Source: Alg239-R122 sp041746135 (GTDB lineage Bacteria > Pseudomonadota > Alphaproteobacteria > Sphingomonadales > Sphingomonadaceae). Taken from it: a stretch of 64,000 bases of DNA. Both the position numbers and the translations under genes were made by a program. The notes below the pieces were generated by a model. That model was not told the DNA's origin. It did not search any database and saw only the letters and a list, made by a program, of their open reading frames with translations. This document shows positions 63,439 to 64,000 of the stretch, one piece after another (position 1 is the first letter of the stretch; every line of letters begins with the position of its first letter). Location of the stretch: contig JBGTHQ010000037.1 in assembly GCA_041746135.1 (NCBI GenBank), positions 62,001-126,000 of the forward strand, given 5' to 3'.

Positions 63439-64000
63439 GCGATTTTCTCCGAGAGAACGTGCGATACCGGGCGACGGCCCAGCAGATGGCAGATGGCGTA
63501 GCTGAGTTCGGCACGGTTCAATGTGTAGAAATGGAATTGCCGCACGCCGCCCGCATAAAGGCGGCGGCACATTTCCGACGCAATCGTGGCCGCAACCAGT
63601 TGGCGCGCGGCGGGCTGGTGATCAAGGCCTTCGAACAGCGCATCCATCCAATCCGGGATTTTGGCGCCACACATGCCCGCAAATTTGCGTGTCTGCGCGA
63701 CATTGGACACGGGCAAGATACCTGGCACCAGTTCAGCATGGATGCCGCAAGCAGCCGCGGCATCGCGAAAGCGGAAATAGGCATCGGGCGAAAAGAAAAA
63801 CTGCGTAATGGCGCGGCTTGCCCCGGCATCGAGCTTGCGCTTCAGATTGTCGAGATCGTCCTGTGGGCACCCTGCCTCCGGATGCGTTTCGGGATAGGCC
63901 GCGACCGATATTTCGAAATCGGCAATGTCTTTCAAGCCTTTCACCAGCTCGGCGGCGCTGGCATAACCTTGGGGATGCGGAGCGAACGGCTGGCCCTGCG
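63435..64000 (-). CDS. metF: 5,10-methylenetetrahydrofolate reductase (partial, 5' end beyond right edge)
   Basis: C-terminal 188 residues of MetF, the flavoprotein that makes 5-methyl-THF for MetH. The visible segment has VAAYPETHPEA, LKRKLDAGASRAITQFFF, and the terminal part with GGVRQFHFYTLNRAELSYAI, all typical. It is coupled to the MetH homocysteine gene and forms a metF-metH1-metH2 operon. The start and the first third lie outside the window. Confidence 0.93.
   Translation of the reverse strand, partial: QGQPFAPHPQGYASAAELVKGLKDIADFEISVAAYPETHPEAGCPQDDLDNLKRKLDAGASRAITQFFFSPDAYFRFRDAAAACGIHAELVPGILPVSNVAQTRKFAGMCGAKIPDWMDALFEGLDHQPAARQLVAATIASEMCRRLYAGGVRQFHFYTLNRAELSYAICHLLGRRPVSHVLSEKIA

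Noticed and set aside
62440..63501. 353-codon plus-strand open frame opposite the homocysteine domain gene
   Set aside because: Shadow of metH1, which has both zinc cysteine motifs.

Overview
The window is a gene-dense, GC-rich bacterial chromosome segment (about 60% GC where I counted) with alphaproteobacterial, most likely Sphingomonadales, gene content. Pointers are a PopZ/DUF2497 gene behind pcm and tolC, rnd-lptC-lptA-lptB-rpoN in one run, a TIGR02186/TauE pair, an SDHAF4-like DUF1674 protein, an NDUFAF7/MidA methyltransferase behind lgt, and methionine synthase split into two genes. I see no insertion sequence, prophage, rRNA operon or CRISPR array. It reads as core chromosome with a few odd patches.

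Layout. 1-2642 (minus): MacA/MacB-type efflux genes, cut by the left edge. 2870-2940: tRNA-Cys. 3265-11942 (plus): pcm, tolC, popZ-like, an S9 peptidase, valS and queE. 11966-18182 (minus): a HerA-like ATPase, the TIGR02186/TauE pair, and an NfrB-like processive glycosyltransferase with a probable outer-membrane partner. 18385-20975 (plus): nhaA and a DUF885 lipoprotein. 21018-28510: mostly minus, with a lipoprotein, a VOC protein, htpX, rpoN, lptB/A/C, rnd and a TerC protein. 28904-35244: a two-domain cold-shock protein, Dps, a GDT1-like transporter, rpmG, lolA, and xthA-ribA-L,D-transpeptidase. 35255-39756 (minus): glnD and an acyl-CoA synthetase. 39838-41778 (plus): lgt and midA. 41791-45398 (minus): an Mla/MCE lipid transporter. 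45489-55343 (plus): a HAD phosphatase, an Atm1-type exporter, recQ, a broken lipoprotein gene, a DUF442 protein, a fatty-acid-hydroxylase-type enzyme, a GMC oxidoreductase and a phospholipase D. 55441-64000 (minus): amtB and glnK, a patatin, DUF2007 and PNPOx-like trio, a secreted unknown, and split metH with partial metF.

Shared themes. Envelope biogenesis is prominent: Lpt, LolA, Lgt, Mla, TolC, MacAB, HtpX and an L,D-transpeptidase. A nitrogen circuit is spread over the window: rpoN (sigma-54), glnD (PII uridylyltransferase), and glnK-amtB behind a sequence that matches the -24/-12 sigma-54 consensus. Many neighbours overlap by 1 or 4 bases, so translational coupling is common.

The most unusual feature is a roughly 220-base low-GC patch (39% by my count, against about 60% on either side) inside valS. 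It encodes an extra loop just before the conserved DVLDTWFSS motif. Other points of interest are the compact NfrB/NfrA-like pair, a frameshifted low-GC lipoprotein gene after recQ, and a small family of palindromic intergenic repeats.
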